From: Echinarachnius parma
Taxonomy: Eukaryota > Echinodermata > Echinoidea > Clypeasteroida > Echinarachniidae
Direction: 5' to 3'
DNA: 64,000 nucleotides
NCBI GenBank assembly: GCA_037951105.1
Contig: JBAMJV010003035.1
Location: forward strand, 81,210 to 145,209
The position numbers were made by a program, and so were the translations under genes. Numbering within the stretch: the stretch's first letter is position 1; each line of letters starts with the position of its first letter. This document shows positions 60,553 through 64,000 of this stretch, in pieces. Below the pieces are notes generated by a model. That model did no database searches. It was given only the letters and a program-made list of their open reading frames with translations, and was not told the DNA's origin.

Positions 60553-60962
60553 TTAATTGCCGGTTGAGGCAACTGCTCCCGCAAAGGCTCCTAGTGATGT
60601 AGAAGCCAAGATATTATTGGGGAGCGCATTCCATGCTGTTACAGTTTGTGGGAAGTAGGAGTTCTGGTAAAGCTGAGTTCGAGTATGTATATATGCTTGA
60701 GCTTATTTGGGTGGTATTGTCTGGTGATGCTTGGGGCCATTGGTGTGAGGAGTTGGTCAGGTGTAATTGCTACCATGCCATTCTGAATTTTGTAGAGGAG
60801 GCTAAGGCAGGAGATGTGTCTGCGTCTTTCCAGTGTACTCCATTGAAGTTGTTGAATCATAGCAGACACACTCTCAGAATGGCGGTATTGTTGAAGAACG
60901 AATCTAGGAGCGATCCCCTGAGATCTGTGGTTAAGTCGCAAAGTGGGCACCAATGGCCGCAC
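60553..60962 (-). pseudogene. Non-LTR retrotransposon reverse transcriptase tail, truncated and frameshifted
   Basis: The minus strand reads IQQLQWSTLERRRHISCLSL, LLYKIQNG and, after a frame change near 60660, YFPQTVTAWNALPNNI and a TAA stop at 60553-60555. The pattern LxWxxLxxRRxxxxLxxxYKIxNG followed by FPxTxxxWNxLP is the typical C-terminal end of the ORF2 protein of Jockey/CR1-like LINEs. The catalytic part is missing, so this is a 5'-truncated dead copy. A 15-bp inverted repeat (GTGCCCACTTTGCGA at 60431 and its complement at 60935) brackets it. Confidence 0.85.
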
Positions 60963-60994
60963 CAGATCGCTGTAACTCGCGTCCGCAAGGGTGG

Positions 60995-62123
60995 CAGGGG
61001 CGTCGATCCGTTTTTGATATTGGGGGGGCGAAATTTGAAAACATTTCCAGAGTGACCACTGAGAGAGCTAAAAGCCCCACATTGGCATGCCCGGAAGTTT
61101 TATTATGCGCTCATTGAAAGTGTCTTGATGGCTCGAAGACCTGATTTTTTTTGGCGGGGTACCCACATTTGGGGACAATAATGGGGGTCCAGGGGGCGGA
61201 GCCCCCGGAAGCTTTTAGATTTCAGACATTTGCAACTCCTATCATGGGTGTTAAAATTGTATAAAATAGTGAACCTATACTCGTAATGTATTTTTAAAGG
61301 GCATAGCGAGGAAAAGATTGAGTCTTGCATGAGATGGATCCACGTGATCCAGTATACTATAGAGCCATCGATATAGTCTAGGGCATTGGGCTCTCATGAA
61401 ACTAAGAAAGGGCGTCAACAACTTCTCAAAACTGGAGGGGAGACATTGCGAGGAAGCGAAGCGACCGAGCGGGGGAGGGTGTGGGAGGGGGTGACCCCCT
61501 TCCACAGTAGGGAGCTTTTGTATTTTTGGGCGTGAAATTGTGCGATTTGGTGCACACCTGAGATATAAATTTCACGTAATAATTATGAAGTATATAAGTA
61601 TAGAACCAAACATACATAATGACAAAGGGAGGGGGACAATCTTCACCACTTTCAAATGTGGGGGGACGTGATAATTATTCCAATATGATTTGCGTTCTGC
61701 GCATATGGACCGAATTGACTGAAAGGTATATTTCAGATTATTTTATTTTCTGTGACGGTGGGCTATCTATAGATGAGGGTTTAATTAACTTCGTTTGAGG
61801 TGTGCGTTTGGGAAATTACACTGCCCAACACATTTCGAAATGTGAGTTCCCGCAACCCAAATGAAAATTGCAATATGAGAAACTGTATGCGCGCGAAGCG
61901 CGCAGCAAAAAAAGAGATTTACAGTCCTTTTCAAACTAGAAAACGGCTATTTTGAAGATTGATTATTGATAAATGTGTGTTTCCCCTCTTTGGCATAATA
62001 TCACTTGATTTTTTGCTTCCTCATTTTCGGAATTATTGGGGGGGCGAAATGATATGTTCGCCCCCCCAATATTTTCATTGGGGGGGCGACCGCCCCCCTG
62101 CCCCCCCAGGATCGACGCCCCTG
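60995..62123. mobile_element. hAT-type non-autonomous element, CAGGGGCGTCGATCC ends
   Basis: Perfect 15-bp inverted ends CAGGGGCGTCGATCC and GGATCGACGCCCCTG, flanked by the perfect 8-bp duplication AAGGGTGG (60987-60994 and 62124-62131). The ends are followed by G- and C-runs. The CAGGG terminus and 8-bp target fit hAT. There is no transposase. A central segment (about 61430-61555) is shared with 57045-57150 in the opposite orientation. Confidence 0.92.
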
Positions 62124-62131
62124 AAGGGTGG

Positions 62132-64000
62132 TGTCGGTTGCGGTCGCAAGGTTTTGGACATGTTTAAAAATTTCGTTCTCGATCGCATGTCGGGCGGGAT
62201 CGCACAAACAAAGCCATTTGGGCAATTATTCATATTTCCTGATATAAAATGCAGGAATTCAATCCTTGATATCAGGAATTCTGTTTTCAAATATCAATAA
62301 TTCAATTCTAGGGTTAATTCCTGATATTAAATTCTTGATATCAGGAAATAAATTAATGATATCCAGAGTTCGATTTCTTGATGCCAGGAGTTGAATTTTT
62401 GAGTCACCGTAAGAGCACCGTATAGGCACCCGTACAGGCACTAAGTTTGTGTTCACGGGAGCCGTGCGATTCACGTTTTATTTTAAGACAATTCGTACGG
62501 GCCCCGGAGAATGATATGTGACTGCTACTCTAAAATACCACAGACATCGTACGATATCACAATTTCCCCAAATCGTAGAAAAATCGCCGTAGGGAGAAAA
62601 AACGTACGGCGCCCGGATCATTTGTTACCTAGTAGGCATAACGTACGCGTTGCCCTCTATGTCATGCCGCGTAGCTTTAATGTCGCCATCCATGGACTAA
62701 GTCGGACATTCCATCACATTCATAAACAAGTTGAAATAAACTGAACTTTAAGCCAAACAACAGTATTTGAACTTGTATTTCCTTATCATATATTGTATAT
62801 TGTTCATATAGGCTACATTGCTGTATTATTATTGAATTAATGTGTAGAAAATTATGATTGAAGTAATTATTTATCATAAATGTTGCATTCGATTGTTTAC
62901 TTCTAGTCGACGTATTTGTTAACACTCCACTTTGTAATTAAGTCAATTAACCTTTAAAATCCCCTGGTATTAATCACATTACTGCAAGAAGTGATGAAGT
63001 GATACGAGCTTATATACCAGCAACATGCCAATCTCTCGATGACCGTGAAATAAAATATATTGTTCCAGGTCAGAAAGAATGATTGGATGTTTATTTGTAA
63101 ACAATATGACACACGCAAGTGGCGGACACAGGATTTTCCAGGAGGGGGGGAAGGGGGGGGGGGGGGCCAGCACAGGTCCGGTCCAAAATGTTCGAGGCCG
63201 AGACCAGGTCCCATTGGTTGAGAATCCTGTAAGTGGGGGGGGGGGGGGGGGGTAGTCGTAGAAAATTTTCGAAGCCGAGACCAACAATTTTCGACATTTT
63301 CGAGGCCGAGACCAGGTCCAGTCCCAAATTTTCAAGGCTGAGACCAGGACCCATTGGTTAAGAATCCTGTAAGCGGGGGGGGGGGGGGGGGGGGGGGCGG
63401 GCCCCCTGGGCACCCCCCTGTGTCATCTTTATGCCCAATGAAATAAACTGTGGTATATTTCTAAATTGTATCAGACTTCATCGGAATTCTATACTTGAAA
63501 TGCTACTCTGCATGCACATACAAATAATAGGACACAAATTGAAATACATCACTTTGACTAAAGTGTTACCTTCACTAATTATGATCAAATGTTACGATTA
63601 TGATAAGCAAATCTATTATATAAAATGTTCCTCCAACAGCTGGGTATAAAGGTGAGATATATATATCATACACGCACTATAACTGCATGGTTAGAATCAA
63701 TTAAAGGGGTATAGCAATTATGTTGACATATGCCAAAACTAACAAAGGGTTGATTAAGTATATATTTCTGTGATCTGATGTTCACCGATTGATTTGTAAA
63801 AATTACATGTTATGAATATGGCCAAGTAATGAGTATAACATACAAATATATATTAGTTTACCGTTTGATCACAGTTGAAACTTTCCTTATGATGTTTTCC
63901 CAAATCAAATAATCAATATCTCAATAACAAAGTCATTAGAGCAAATTTGAAGGGAAAAAATTAAAGCTGGTATCATATTTATATAAGAGAAAAAAAACTC
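62132..64000. other. Upstream intergenic region without a recognised gene
   Basis: Includes a GATATCAGGAATT degenerate repeat (62235-62400), a G-run tandem repeat (63130-63405) and at 63700-63940 a fragment resembling the AGGGACTTAGTAAC MITE family in reverse. I see no coding sequence. Confidence 0.6.
63130..63405. repeat. Tandem repeat with G homopolymers
   Basis: The motif TTCGAGGCCGAGACCAGGTC recurs with variation at about 63191, 63268, 63298 and 63328. CCATTGGTTGAGAATCCTGT is followed twice by a run of about 20 G. Poly-Pro open frames here are artefacts. Confidence 0.85.

Overview
The window is animal genomic DNA: AT-rich, one long intron-split gene, and introns packed with small DNA transposons. 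The protein is closer to the vertebrate NET1/ARHGEF3 pair than to anything else I recognise. That relationship, the tRNA-derived SINEs and the many TTAA-flanked MITEs suggest a marine invertebrate deuterostome, most likely an echinoderm. No marker in the window fixes the species, so this is an inference. Nothing looks prokaryotic or viral.

The only gene I can support lies on the minus strand and fills most of the window, from the start codon at 59595 to the stop at 1062. It has 14 coding exons and encodes a protein of about 670 residues. It is a NET1/ARHGEF3-type Rho guanine nucleotide exchange factor. In gene order it has: a Ser/Arg-rich N-terminus (exon 1), a 43-nt micro-exon (exon 2), three related short basic/acidic exons that look like a nuclear-localisation cassette repeated in tandem (exons 3, 4, 5), the conserved SLANL linker (exon 6), a KRRDSKLWSE segment leading into the DH domain (exons 7-11), the DH-PH linker and PH domain (exons 12-14), and a C-terminus ending in ETSV, a PDZ-binding motif like the ETLV of human NET1. 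Exons 13 and 14 each contain a reading-frame break relative to the family. These are either sequence errors, an allele, or real lesions.

The map on the + strand runs from 3' to 5' of the gene: 1-1061 downstream or 3' UTR; 1062-12092 PH and DH exons with short introns; 12093-32984 a 21-kb intron; 32985-33080 exon 6; 33081-47311 a 14-kb intron with a possible alternative first exon near 39113-39367; 47312-51662 the three cassette exons; 55568-55610 the micro-exon; 59108-59595 exon 1; 59596-64000 upstream flank.

The introns and upstream flank hold at least twenty recognisable mobile elements. They include TTAA-flanked MITEs, hAT-like elements with 8-bp target duplications, long fold-back palindromes, tRNA-derived SINEs, a decayed non-LTR retrotransposon tail, and one site near 44.5-46.7 kb where five elements are nested. 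Several insertions can be dated relative to each other because a sister copy or the opposite palindrome arm preserves the empty site. Exon 4 is a 60-bp exon in a 118-bp island with a transposon on each side.
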